Counted from the first letter of the stretch, positions 47,289-57,900 are shown. The stretch: DNA of 64,000 nt from Prostheceraeus crozeri (GCA_907163375.1 CAJQUW010007055.1:186001-250000), one strand, 5' to 3'. A program made the numbers and translations. Notes: generated by a model not told the origin, from the letters alone.

Positions 47289-48225
47289 GTGTTGTCACTT
47301 GCACTTGCTGCGCCAGCTCTCACAATGAAACCCCTAAGCAATGTGAACACGATCGCAAAACCGCTAAAGCCAAATGCTGCAGTTGTTGTAAATGTAGAAA
47401 GGCAAGAAAACAAAAAGATGAGAAGGAGGAAAAAGAGTCAGTCGTCATCGACTGAACGTTTGAAGTCAATCTATTATGATGTAAAACATCCAGCAGGATT
47501 TGCATCTATCAAGAAATTATCAAAAGCGAGTGGTCTTCCACAATCACAAGTGAAACGATGGTTAAAGGGTCAGGCTACCTATACACTCCACAAACAAGCG
47601 AAAAAGAAGTACCGCACCCTCCATTATATTGTTCATGACATCGATGAACAGCGGCAAGCAGATTTGTGCGATGTCGCCTCCAGTAAAAAATCGCTTGTGG
47701 CGACATTTTACTGCCAACTTGACACAAAATTGGACAAAGGTTCTACAAGATACACTCCATGCCTACAATCACTCTATCCATCGTTCTATTGGACTCAGAC
47801 CAGTAGATGTAAATGCTGACAATGTAGATAAAGTGCGCGAATCATTCCAACGTAAACGCACTCATGTGAAAAGTGATGTGAAAATTGGTGATAAAGTTCG
47901 TATCTCAAAAGTGAAAAGTGTTTTTGCCAAAGGGTACCTTCCGAATTGGACAGAGGAGGTATTTACAGTATCAAGGATTGATCAAAAAGACTCTCCGACC
48001 TCCTACAAGTTGAAAGATTACGATAATGAAGAAATTGAGGGTAGCTTTTACCGCGATGAGATTGAGGTAGTCACTGAAAGTGAAACATATTTGGTAGAGA
48101 AAATCATTCGATGTAAAAAACGGCAAGGTGAAGAATGGTGTCTTGTTAAATGGACTGGTTATCCTTCAAGTATGAACTCTTGGATGCGTCGTGCCGACAT
48201 CTTTCATCTAAGTGATCGACAGTGA
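47289..48225 (+). pseudogene. Retrovirus-like integrase with C-terminal chromodomain (broken)
   Basis: The first part has a helix-turn-helix-like lead (SIKKLSKASGLPQSQVKRWL) and the QADLCD block that starts the rve catalytic core. The later part has LHAYNHSIHRSIGLRPVDV, the end of the core, then an SH3-like stretch (KIGDKVRISKVKSVFAKGY) and a chromodomain (YLVEKIIRC and WCLVKWTGYPSSMNSW). This is the Polinton-type integrase that makes the 6-bp target duplication seen at the ends. The region does not look whole, so this copy could not integrate with its own enzyme. Confidence 0.88.
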
Positions 48226-48266
48226 TTCATGCAAAGTTGTAACTAACAATGTTTAGGGTTTGAGCT

Positions 48267-48731
48267 ATGAATCCAACTGCCTCATTTTATTCACGACCCT
48301 CCTATGTAAGTGGTGGAGGACAAATTTACATCGGCGCTCGCCGCCAACGTGGAGGTAGCATACTTGGTGCACTGAAATCTGTTGTAGCACCTCTCATATC
48401 CAATGTCGGTAGATCTTTAAAACGAAATGTTTTAAGTAATGCCGTTGGCTTTGCTGGCGATGTTGCTAGTGATCTTTCCAGAGGTAGAAGTTTTAAGAGC
48501 AGTTTGTTGAATCGTGGGAAGGAACGCGGTTTAAAAACATTGAAGCAGACCTTTGCTGGTGTTACTCAAGGAAAGAAATCACCTAAACGAATGAATAAAG
48601 GAGGAAACATCGCGGAGCTGGTAAGGTGCGATCTTCAGTCAAAAGGCATTCACGCAAACGTCGCAGAGTCTCTAATCATTCATCAGGCACTAAACGACGA
48701 CGCTGCCATAACTTCTAATCATGGAGTGTAA
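48267..48731 (+). CDS. Basic membrane-active/minor virion-like protein
   Basis: 154 aa, ATG at 48,267. The N-terminus GGGQIYIGARRQRGGSILG leads into a hydrophobic and amphipathic stretch (LKSVVAPLISNVGRSLKRNV, then AVGFAGDVASDL), followed by basic residues. A gene with this GG..x..R..RQRGG...G layout sits directly before the major capsid gene in many Polintons and adintoviruses and has been likened to adenovirus core or membrane-lytic minor capsid proteins. I infer a minor virion protein; the exact counterpart is uncertain. Confidence 0.55.
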   Translation: MNPTASFYSRPSYVSGGGQIYIGARRQRGGSILGALKSVVAPLISNVGRSLKRNVLSNAVGFAGDVASDLSRGRSFKSSLLNRGKERGLKTLKQTFAGVTQGKKSPKRMNKGGNIAELVRCDLQSKGIHANVAESLIIHQALNDDAAITSNHGV

Positions 48732-48746
48732 AACTTCCGGTTTTGT

Positions 48747-49997
48747 TTGTTTGATCAACAAGCCATACAGACAGATATTCTTAGTTCAAGTATTGTAGAT
48801 TATCATCCTCGAACAGCTGAGAATGCTGGCCCCATTGAATTTGTTATTCCTGGTGGTAGTGATGACTACATAGATTTGAGTTATGCGATGCTTGATTTGA
48901 GGTTTAGAATTCAGCAAGCAGATGGCACTGCTATTGACGATGCACATAAAGTTGGACTGAACAATTTACCATTGACTACATTACTTCGCGATGTTTCTCT
49001 AACGATTGGAGAGCAGCAGGTGGAAGGTGGTCAAAGCGATTATCCCTATAAATCATATTTCAATCATGTATCACAGTTTCATCCAGCAGCACAAAAAAGT
49101 CATATGGAAGCCATGGGATGGTACAGAGATGAAGCAGGAAAATTTGATGTTGAAACAAACAGTGGCTTTGTAAAGCGATCTGCTATGATTAAAGATAGTA
49201 GAGTATGTCAGCTATATGGTCCGCTGAATTTAGACTTCTTTAGACAGTCAAAGTTTTTACTCTGTAATACCAGCATGCGACTCAAGCTGACATTGAATAA
49301 GCCTGAAGTTGCGCTGAATGCATTTGGTAAAGTTGACAATTTTAGAATTCATGTGGAAGATATTGCACTTTACATTCGTCGAGTAGTACCGAATCCAAGT
49401 GTCATTAGAGGACATGCTGAAGGTCTTAACCGCCAAAATGCCATTTACCCCGTTCAGCATACAAAGCTTCTCACCTTTACAATTCCGAAAGATCAAAAGA
49501 GTTTCATGAAAGATGGCCTCTTTCCATCGGAAGCACCGAAGCTCCTCATGGTGGCAATGGTTGAAAATGATGCATTTAATGGTAATATAAAGAAGAATCC
49601 TTTCAATTTTAAACACAATCAGTTAAGTGAAATTGCTTTACGTGTAAATGGTGTGAGTCATCCTGGTCCACCCTAAAAACCAGATTTTGCTTCGGATCAA
49701 TTTATGCGCAGTTATGTTGATTTTATGGATGTCTTTGGCTTTTACAATACGGATGACACCAACGGACTCACTATGAAAGAGTTTAAGAGTGGATATACTA
49801 TTTATGCATTTGATTTGACTGCTGACAGCGATATTAGTGCCCCCTATCGTCAAGCGAACGTGCCTCATAATATTCGTTTGGATTTGACGTTCAAAAGAAC
49901 ACTACCTGAGACGATCAATGTATTAATTTATGCAGTCTTCGATTCAAATATTGAAATTACAAAGTATCGTGACGTGATTCTTCAGTATAATCGTTAA
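48747..49997 (+). pseudogene. Double-jelly-roll major capsid protein (broken about once)
   Basis: The region matches the F54H12.2-like Polinton capsid family throughout: IEFVIPGGSDDYIDLSYAML near the start, then SYPYKS-like DYPYKSYF, YRDEAGKFD, GPLNLDFFRQSKFLLCNTSM, and FNGNIKKNPFNFKHNQL, and at the end GYTIYAFDLT with INVLIYAVFDSNIEI. This is the hexon-like double jelly-roll that would form the capsid shell. It follows the minor-protein gene by 15 bases and its stop overlaps the protease start by one base. The coding region is interrupted about once, so this copy is read as a fossil. Confidence 0.9.
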
Positions 49998-50458
49998 TGA
50001 GTTGGTTGACTGCTGACGATATTAAGACTAAAGTGCAGCGTAATGCAGACGAAGCGACGTTGAAAGCTTTCGATAATGTCTATTCACTCGATACCTTACC
50101 ACCTGCAGTAAATCACTATCCCATCTTTATTGTGCTAAACACTCATTCGCAGAATTTAGGCGGTGAGCATTGGAAAGCGATCTTTATTGGAGAAGACCGA
50201 CGTGGTGAACTATTTGACTCTCTTGCTCAATCTCCAAATATACCAACACAACAGTGGTTGAGAAAACATACGCGTCAATATCAGCGAAATGAACGCCTAC
50301 TACAACATCCACTTTCATCAACGTGTGGTGCTTTTGTACTGTACTTCATCTTAAAACGTTTACATGTATCTCGATTTGTATCTGTTATTCAAAACTTTTC
50401 ATGTAATCCATCCTCTAATGAAAAAATGATTTGTAAGTTCTATCATGATTTGAAATAA
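49997..50458 (+). CDS. Adenain-like cysteine protease
   Basis: 153 aa, ATG at 49,997 overlapping the capsid stop. The catalytic set of the adenovirus protease family is present in order: His58 in GGEHWKA, Asp74 in ELFDSL, Gln103 and Cys110 in STCGAFVLY, with the Gln seven residues before the Cys as in adenain. It would process virion precursor proteins during maturation. The frame is whole; length is a little shorter than adenain (about 200). The stop codon lies within AATAAA (50,454-50,459), so its 3' end is very short before the convergent TBP-like gene. Confidence 0.93.
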   Translation: MSWLTADDIKTKVQRNADEATLKAFDNVYSLDTLPPAVNHYPIFIVLNTHSQNLGGEHWKAIFIGEDRRGELFDSLAQSPNIPTQQWLRKHTRQYQRNERLLQHPLSSTCGAFVLYFILKRLHVSRFVSVIQNFSCNPSSNEKMICKFYHDLK

Positions 50459-50489
50459 AAACATCATGTTGGAAAAATTGTTTTTTATT
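50454..50489. terminator. Convergent polyadenylation signals embedding two stop codons
   Basis: Plus strand AATAAA at 50,454-50,459 contains the protease stop TAA. Minus strand AATAAA at 50,489-50,484 contains the stop of the TBP-like gene. Only 26 bases separate the two stops. Confidence 0.75.
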
Positions 50490-51030
50490 TTACAATCCGC
50501 TGGGTACGTACATACTCGATGAGATAGTCTAGGATCACATTTACTTGTACATGAGATTTTAGTCCAGTAATGATCACTTTACTATTATAAAAGATTGCCA
50601 CATGCACAGGTAACCAACAACTAATAAGAGCTGCAGGAAAAAGTTCGGGTTCATAACACAAATTGTAACTGCTGGTACGAATCTTCAAAAATGATACACT
50701 TTCACTCAATTGAGTAGAGATCACCATATTGTCCACAGTCAGATTCGACATCACACACCTCTCCCTCTTCCATATCCGACGTAGTAGTCTTTGTAGCTCT
50801 AAGCGCATTGACTGCGCCGATGAATGAGAAAGGGCGCCGAGAATCTGTACAGTCCCATTTGGGAAGAGTTGAAGATTCCGTGAATTGTTCATCTTCACCA
50901 CTAACATTTGAGGTCGGCCCGGGTAATACTTGCTGTTTGGAAGGTGTTGGTGTAATGTTGTGAGATCGATTTTGGTGTAGAGTCTGAAGCGACGGAGAAT
51001 GTTGACGATGGTGTAGCGATGGCGCTTCAT
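50485..51030 (-). CDS. TATA-binding-protein-like factor (two-repeat TBP core)
   Basis: 181 aa from the ATG at 51,028-51,030; the frame is open further upstream. It lines up over its full length with the conserved TBP core. Repeat 1 (about 7-90) has IVNILRRFRLYTKIDLTTL, NSKYYPGRPQ in the place of NAEYNPKRF, and NGTVQILGALS in the place of SGKMVCTGAKS. Repeat 2 (about 97-178) has VDNMVISTQL, CYEPELFPAALI in the place of SYEPELFPGLI, and NSKVIITGLKS in the place of SGKVVLTGAKV. Length equals the 180-aa TBP core with no N-terminal domain. The intercalating phenylalanines are only partly kept, so DNA specificity may differ. I infer an element-encoded transcription factor acting in the nucleus on its own TATA promoters. 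I am not aware of this as a standard Polinton gene. Confidence 0.8.
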   Translation of the reverse strand: MKRHRYTIVNILRRFRLYTKIDLTTLHQHLPNSKYYPGRPQMLVVKMNNSRNLQLFPNGTVQILGALSHSSAQSMRLELQRLLRRIWKRERCVMSNLTVDNMVISTQLSESVSFLKIRTSSYNLCYEPELFPAALISCWLPVHVAIFYNSKVIITGLKSHVQVNVILDYLIEYVRTQRIVK

Positions 51031-51352
51031 GATGAAAAAATGAGTAAATTGAGCGATGTACCTTCCTTTTATACTTTTCCCAACTACCTTGATGAAATGT
51101 GAAGTTAGTATGGAGTTGGGAATGATAGAGTTGAATTCGCCGATTGTTGACGCGCAACCAGATGCGATTTCCAATACGTGAATGTCTTTTCATATAGAAG
51201 TATTTCAAATCCTTCATGATATGATGTAGAGATTGAAAATGACGATAAGATAAAGCAAACTCTCTTCTCACATTTCCAGTTGAATCTTTGAAATAGACGT
51301 TTCGATCATGATCCGTTTCAATACGTTGTAGGGAATCTAATTTCCAACTCAT
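50702..51352 (-). CDS. PC4-like gene copy 1, overlapping the TBP-like gene
   Basis: 216 codons from ATG at 51,350-51,352. The first 108 residues form the conserved domain shared with the neighbouring copy: LDSLQRI, RNVYFKDSTGNVRREFALSY, LHHIMKDLKYF, IQLYHSQ and WEKYKRKVHRSI. The stretch VYFK-x-S-x-G-x-x-R-x-x-x-L-x-x-R-x-F-x-x-L resembles the single-stranded DNA-binding fold of PC4/Sub1 coactivators, but only by pattern. The last 108 residues (from about 51,030) overlap the TBP-like frame and are polar with an acidic end (DMEEGEVCDVESDCG); they may be an overprinted tail or a chance opening. Confidence 0.5.
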   Translation of the reverse strand: MSWKLDSLQRIETDHDRNVYFKDSTGNVRREFALSYRHFQSLHHIMKDLKYFYMKRHSRIGNRIWLRVNNRRIQLYHSQLHTNFTFHQGSWEKYKRKVHRSIYSFFHHEAPSLHHRQHSPSLQTLHQNRSHNITPTPSKQQVLPGPTSNVSGEDEQFTESSTLPKWDCTDSRRPFSFIGAVNALRATKTTTSDMEEGEVCDVESDCGQYGDLYSIE

Positions 51353-51374
51353 GGTGCGTGATAGTCATGTCTGA

Positions 51375-51731
51375 TTAAGATTTGCATAGTAGGGCGATGA
51401 ACTCACGACGAATAAATGTCATGATGGAGCGATGTATGTATCTTCTATACTTCTCCCAATTGTATTTGCGAAATGAGAAACAGTTTGCGGAATGAGAATG
51501 GTAGATTTGAATTTCATTTCTGTAATGTTGAAGCCAAACTTGATCACCCAAGGAGATGAATCTTAATGTTTCAAAATATTCCAAATCCCTCATGATATCA
51601 TTGAGGTTGACAAATTGTCGCCATGTTAATGTAATACCTCTTGATGTATGACCATGAGAATTTTTGAAATGTACGTTTCCATCACGATCAACTCTGATAT
51701 ATTGTAGAGAGTCCAAAATCCAAGTCTTCAT
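51375..51731 (-). CDS. PC4-like gene copy 2
   Basis: 118 aa from ATG at 51,729-51,731. It is a clear paralogue of copy 1: LDSLQYIRVDRDGNVHFKNS, RGITLTWRQFVNLNDIMRDL, LGDQVWLQHY, IQIYHSH and WEKYRRYIHRSIMTF occur in the same order and spacing. It ends at the point where copy 1 enters the TBP overlap, which supports a domain of about 110 residues. The RGITLTWRQFVNL segment is what suggests a PC4-like fold (compare KGISLt...w..L). It would bind DNA or act beside the TBP-like protein in transcription; inference. The start lies only 35 bases from the divergent gene at 51,767. Confidence 0.55.
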   Translation of the reverse strand: MKTWILDSLQYIRVDRDGNVHFKNSHGHTSRGITLTWRQFVNLNDIMRDLEYFETLRFISLGDQVWLQHYRNEIQIYHSHSANCFSFRKYNWEKYRRYIHRSIMTFIRREFIALLCKS

Positions 51732-51766
51732 GATGTTATGCAAAGCCGCAGATCAGCAATATCAAA

Positions 51767-53164
51767 ATGTCGTTTTATCATATTTTGCTTAGCAATACGG
51801 CTACAAAGAGATTTGCTAGTAATCGAGCCGCACTCTTTTCTACTCCCATTGATCATGCACAACAGCTAAATGGAAATTGGGAAGTGGGTGTCACTCAACT
51901 TGTTTATAGCAACTGTGTCTATACTTTTGATCATGAGGTGATGACTATTAATATGAGACGTACAGCTGCTTACCAATGTGAAAAGGGGTGCCGAGTATAC
52001 ATTCCACAGTGGCCAAAGAAAGATCTCTTATCATGTAAAAAGTTTATATATGATTTCTTGAATAAAGCGTGTAAACATATTGCCCAATTTACTCCGCACA
52101 ATGATGATCATAATTATGTACATCTTGTAGTTGAGAAAGATTGGATTGTTGGTTTAAGTCCAAGTTTAAGAAATGATTTAGGTTACCTCGCTAGCGCCTT
52201 AACAAGCTATGATAATTTTAACGTTAATTACCACATAAGTGGTCATAAACAGTTAATATATCGAGACGAAGCTTATTATGTAGATCTTATTCCAAAAAAT
52301 GAGAAGACGTTGGTGAAGAAGATTGTGATTAAGCCAAGAAAGACAAACATGACTCCTGAAACATTATTGAAGAAATTTAATTATCTCCTTCGAGTTGATG
52401 GTAAACAAGTGGCAACATTGACTTATATCAAATCATCTAATCATATTGCAATAATTAAATTAAATGATGATGATCTAGTATTAGTTTGTTCAAAAGATTT
52501 TCATCAGTTCTTAAGACATCGTTCTGCAGCTGTTCATGGAAAATCTGATATGCAACATTTACCATGTGAAAGGCCAAATCAATTTGATACAGAATGGGCC
52601 GTATCTTTATACAGAAAGTGTGTACAGCCTTTCGGTGGTGTCTTACATGAAACAAGAGTGTTGATGCCTCGCATTATTACTTCGGTTAAATTGGTTGTAG
52701 ATTATTTAAATGAAGTGATTAATGAGCAACATGTTTCATTTTCTGAAAAAGAAGGTGCTTTGTCTCTCACTATAAGTGGAAAAGGTATTGAACTAATTAT
52801 GGATAAAACTCTAATGGACATTTTGGGTTTTGATCAAAATATCTTTAAAAGTGGTACTGTAACCAAAGCTAGCGCAGACATGTCACTATCGCGTCGTATT
52901 AACTATTTTCAGATATATTCCAATATTGGTGAAGATGTACGTGTGGGAGATGTTGAAGCTCTATTGCTAGCAATGATACCATACCAGCCAAAAAGCTGCA
53001 GTATTTTATCTGAGCATACTTTCAAGAAAGTGCATTATACAAAGCTGAAATCAAACTACATCCCACAAATTGATACTGCCATTTATGACGATGCTGGTGC
53101 GTTGATTCCTTTTCATAAAGATGCTGTGACAAGTATCACACTCCATTTCCGAATGAAGAGTTAA
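51767..53164 (+). CDS. Large Polinton protein with WEVGV motif, copy 1
   Basis: 465 aa, whole, ATG at 51,767. The N-terminus LLSNTATKRFASNRAALFST followed by LNGNWEVGVTQLVYSN is the signature of a large Polinton protein family seen in many invertebrates (L-x-G-x-WEV-x-L/V). The rest is beta-rich with two similar halves: KLVVDYLNEVINEQHVSFSE near 305 repeats the style of FIYDFLNKACKHIAQFTPHN near 95. No enzyme motif is visible. The gene sits with structural genes and beside a diverged second copy, so I infer a virion surface or assembly protein; its role is not established to my knowledge. Confidence 0.6.
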   Translation: MSFYHILLSNTATKRFASNRAALFSTPIDHAQQLNGNWEVGVTQLVYSNCVYTFDHEVMTINMRRTAAYQCEKGCRVYIPQWPKKDLLSCKKFIYDFLNKACKHIAQFTPHNDDHNYVHLVVEKDWIVGLSPSLRNDLGYLASALTSYDNFNVNYHISGHKQLIYRDEAYYVDLIPKNEKTLVKKIVIKPRKTNMTPETLLKKFNYLLRVDGKQVATLTYIKSSNHIAIIKLNDDDLVLVCSKDFHQFLRHRSAAVHGKSDMQHLPCERPNQFDTEWAVSLYRKCVQPFGGVLHETRVLMPRIITSVKLVVDYLNEVINEQHVSFSEKEGALSLTISGKGIELIMDKTLMDILGFDQNIFKSGTVTKASADMSLSRRINYFQIYSNIGEDVRVGDVEALLLAMIPYQPKSCSILSEHTFKKVHYTKLKSNYIPQIDTAIYDDAGALIPFHKDAVTSITLHFRMKS

Positions 53165-53173
53165 TGCAAAAGT

Positions 53174-54723
53174 ATGCTAATATATTTTTCCAATGTGAAT
53201 AATATGGAAAGTGAAAATAAGGACTCGTTTCTAATCTACTTTCCCAGTAATGCTTCTATGAATAAATTTCCCAAAAATAAACCATCAGACTATCGAGTAG
53301 AATTAAATCGCCCACTACATTTAGAAGGTGAATGGGAGGTTGGCGTTTCTAGTATTTGCTATGATAGCAATATTCAGAATGTGAATGATTTGGAATAAAT
53401 GATATTGACTCCTCGCACTCATGATGGAATAACGATGAATAATGCATTCCAGTTCCCATACAATTTAACATCAGATGGAAAGTGGAACTATGAACGGATT
53501 CAGATAAAATCAGATTATTATGGTCCATTTGGGGATGAGAAAATTATTAAGGCATTCAACAGTGGTAATACTTCCATCATGAAGAATAAAAATCAGAAAG
53601 TTTATGAGTTTATTATCTATCATTGGAGTGGGAGACAGTTCCTCCGCTTTCATTCTTTTACTAAAGGTCTTACGCTGAGGTTGGATAATGAATTCTATCC
53701 ACATCTTGGTTTTGGTCATGGACTACATCTAACGTCAATTGCTACTGCAAATGTTAAAAAGTTTATTCAAATCGAATCAACAAATTTCATTATAGATTTA
53801 AAATATTTGATGAAGATGTTGTAGAATGCGAAGAACGCATCATTTTGAAAAAGCGTGGTGTTCAACCTTTATCACTTATTGAGTTAGTAAAACGATGGAA
53901 TGAGACTGTGGGTAAGAAGTATGGAGAGAAAATTATGGCAGACAAAGATAAGTTGGTTATTCAGAAATATAATGACAAACTTACAGTTTATTTCTCTCCA
54001 ACCTTGCGTCATTTTGTAAGACATTATACACCTATTATTGGAAGCGGTGTGGTGTATGCTTCTCATGAATATCACACTAAAGCTGATTCAGTTAATGATG
54101 AATGGTGGGTGGACATCTATGGCGATCGCATCAAGAAAATTTACCAGTCTTTTGAAGAATCTAAAGTTGCTATCAATATAATGCCGCGTCTATATCATAC
54201 AGTTGAAAGCTTCATTCATGTAGTAAATCCTTATATACAACAGAAGTTGAAGCATGTGATGAAAAGTAAATATGATGTAAAGACACACCACATTTCGTTT
54301 TCAATTGAAAATCAACGCGTTGTTCTGAAACTGGGTGATGACATTCAATGTCAATTGAGTAAAAATTTGAAAAAACTCTTTGGTTTTTCAATGCTACAAA
54401 CTGTGTTTGCTGCTGCGCATACGATTGGTATAGAAACACCAATGACACTTGATAAACATGAACAGCACCTTTACATTCAAAGTGATTTGATTCTACCTAT
54501 TTCTGTTGGTGAGAAAAAAGAATACATTTTACGTGATTTCATTCATGATAAAGACGCTTCATATGGAATAGTCGAGAAGATGTTTGAATCTATTTTCTAT
54601 CATCCCGTCGTCAAACAAACTATACCCTCTATTGCTATCAAAATTACCAATGGTTTACAAGAGTGCATCCATGTGAAAGATACTAAATCCCTCGTAACTT
54701 TAGTGTTTCGGAAAACAAAGTGA
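53174..54723 (+). pseudogene. Large Polinton protein with WEVGV motif, copy 2 (broken)
   Basis: A diverged paralogue of the gene just upstream, starting ten bases after its stop. Near the start FLIYFPSNASMNKFPKNKPS and LHLEGEWEVGVSSICYDSN match the same family signature. Later HTVESFIHVVNPYIQQKLKH and ISFSIENQRVVLKLGDDIQC match the second half of copy 1. Tandem copies suggest two related virion components, as with paired fibre or spike genes. The region is broken in about two places. A polyadenylation signal follows at 54,747. Confidence 0.6.
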
Positions 54724-54738
54724 AGTCATTGTGATATG

Positions 54739-54752
54739 TTTATTGAAATAAA
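54739..54752. terminator. Overlapping convergent polyadenylation signals
   Basis: AATAAA on the plus strand at 54,747-54,752 serves the rightward large-protein gene. AATAAA on the minus strand at 54,744-54,739 may serve the polymerase gene coming from the right. The 180-base gap between the two genes holds little else. Confidence 0.6.
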
Positions 54753-54902
54753 AATATGTATATGAAAAAGTCTTTTCACAGATATAGGGGGAATGGGCTG
54801 ACTGTAGGCATATATTCACAAGGAAGAAACGATCTCATGCGATACATAAAACAGCAATGTTTATCTACAGAAATCAACATCAAAATACTAAGTTAAGGAT
54901 GA

Positions 54903-57900
54903 TTATGCTAAGACGTCTCCTGAATGTGGTAGTGTGAGTTTAATTCTTTTGGGTGGTGGTATGTTTGTGTCAGGATGTCCATGTGGAAGAGATATGTTAT
55001 GTTCTAACCAGCACCTCTTATCCTCCCATGCTGAAAGCGCCCGTTTCCTAAAAGTATGCGTTTTGATCTCATGCGACTTAGATTTTAAGATTGTCATATT
55101 GACAAACGTTATATTTTTATTTCTATAGGCTTTCCTGAAATTTTTATGTTTCATGTTAGAGACCAATGATCTTGATATGCCTTTAGCACGCTTAATACTA
55201 TCGTCACAATCCTTTAATTTCATACTGTACATTTTTGGACGGAGGAGAATCATTTCATCTATTTCCTTCCCTGCTGTCTCATCCTTAAAGCAGCCAAGTT
55301 TTGTCTTATTTTTGATGGAGTAGAGTGGGTGATCAGTAGGATAATTTGATGTATCAAAATATCTTTCTAAAGATTTTCCTACTTCATTGAAATTTAAATC
55401 TTTTTGAGTGGTAATACCTAAGAAGAAACTATCTGTATCGCCACCCAACAAACGAACCTCTTTTACGAGAGGACATGGTTTTAGTATTTTATAAAAGAGT
55501 TGGTACATTTCAAGCTTAGAATAATCTAGTACAGCTTGGCCAATATAGATGGGCTTGCACAACATAACTTGAGATTTTATCATTTTAACACCTACAAGAT
55601 CCTCATCGATGATGTCTCTATCAATGAAAAGAGGTGATGAGACCAATTTCTTAAATTTTGTAACATCATTGACTAGTTTGTAGTTTACACGTTTTCTAAC
55701 ATCCTCCATCGTCTTACCAAATAGACTATTATTCTTATACTTATAAAAATCTTTTTCAAAATTATTTTGGGCTAGTGCACGTTTCTGGCTGTTGCTATCA
55801 ATATATGGTTTGAGGAAGGCTTTCTGTCTAAATTTAATAATGCGGTGAACTCTTTTTAAAATCATACCCATTTCTAAATAAAATTTTAAGATGCTAAAGT
55901 GGACTAGATAGTTTTCCTTATCATACTGGGTGAGTAAAAGTTTGCGGCAAGGCTTATAGTCGGGTTGACCGCATGATTCTAAATCTTTATGAAATTGTTT
56001 CATAAAGTTGGAAAACATATCTTTGGTCACTTCACCTGATTCGGGTGCGAGTGGAAAATCTACGGTTTTATGTTTAATATTATTTGGATAGATTAGATCT
56101 ATCTCAAAATAATATCCCCAATCACCTTCATCTGGAATTGCTAGTATGTTAGAAGGGTTGGAGAGATGCTGAATTTCACTATCATCTAACCAGCTAAACT
56201 CAGAGTGAGGGAGTGGTTTGGATAGTGAACTACCATATAAATTATTTTGGTCATAATACTTAAGATGAGTCTGATCATCGCCTACTAATTTTGATTTTAA
56301 CCTACGTGTATGTTTATTTACAAATGTGAGACCACCGCGAATTCCTCGCTCAAATAAATTATACATCTCTGGATCTTGTAAGAGATGAATGGTCTCACCA
56401 GTCATTTTAAAAGCAGACTTAAAGGACATGGCTGGCAGACTGACAAAGTGGACGGGATCTAACTTATCTTCTTCTAATGCCACTCGTCGAAACTCCTGAA
56501 ATACATCAGCCAGCAAAAATACACCTAACTTAAGGTAGGCAATCATATATTCGCCAAATGTATGGCAGTCAAATTTTATCCATGCATCTTGTGCATGATC
56601 ATAATCTTCGGTCTTACATTCTGCACCGCTCAAATCATTTTTAAATTTATCTATGGATGGAAGAGAAGTCTCGCCGAGTTTACTAATCGCATCAAAATAT
56701 GCATATGGAAAGACTCCTTTCCGTGTGATGACTTCATCGGTTAGATTTGGATATTGTTTCTTAAGATTTTGTGTTAGTGGAAGAGATTTTAGATTTTGTA
56801 CGAGAGAGGCCAGTGATGCAGTCTTAAATTGGTAGGAATCTAAAAATTTTATATCAAAATAGACCGTCTTATTTTCTTTAGTTTTATCGACAGGCACTTT
56901 TGCTGTCATGGCCATAAACTTCTCTCTCGTTTGTGCTATTACATCAAGTTTCCACTCTTTCATTTGACCTAAACCTCCTTTTATTATCATATGGCTGTCG
57001 TAGCCCTTGAAATTATGGAAAATGACGGGTAATGTACGCCGTTTCATCCTAAGTGAAAAATTGCATTTTGAACATAGTGCGTTTCTAAATTTACCAGTGA
57101 TGTGATCATGGTCGCGCACTTTCTTAATCTTATCATCATCAAATGTTTTACTACATTTGGGACAAACGTTGCAACTATCAGATTTTGCTTGATCATCTGC
57201 TGTCATATGCAATGATCTTCGATAGAGTTCACCATCATACTTTTGTTGAAATTTTACAGCCTGTTCGAGGAATTGTAGGAATTGGTAAATACAATCCTCA
57301 CCTTGCCAGACGTGCATTTTATTTTTTCTATTTTGGAAATGGTCATGCCATACTTCATAGCACGATATGGCTGCTGGCTTGTGGATGATATCATCGATAT
57401 AGCATTCGATGTCAGCATAGATGACACGAAGAGGACTTAGTTCATCGCCATTCTCTCTATATGAAAACTCCTTATCTTTGGGCATGCGCTCCATTTGTAG
57501 TTTACCTCGCTTACACCATTCGTAATGAGTTTCAAATCTATTTTTACTCCTAAAGTTGCGAATGCATCTGTCAGAGTAATAAATCTCTGATGAGGTAGAA
57601 TTTCTTAAGTGGTGGTATAAGCGAGAAATTTTGGGAATAGCGCAGTAGTGCCATTCCTCACTATCATCCTGTCTTACTAATAAAAGGTTGACAACGTGGT
57701 CATAACAACTCGAACGCGAGTTGTAGCGGACACCCTTCAATCCCTTTTCCCAAACATGGAGAACTATTTTGATGTTGTTCAATTTTTCAAATTTTTCTAT
57801 ATCTTTAATTTTCATATCTTCACTATTGCAGTCACCAAACTTTAATTCATTCTCCCACTGTTGATACTTACTCTTACGGTATCGGCTATACTGTACATCA

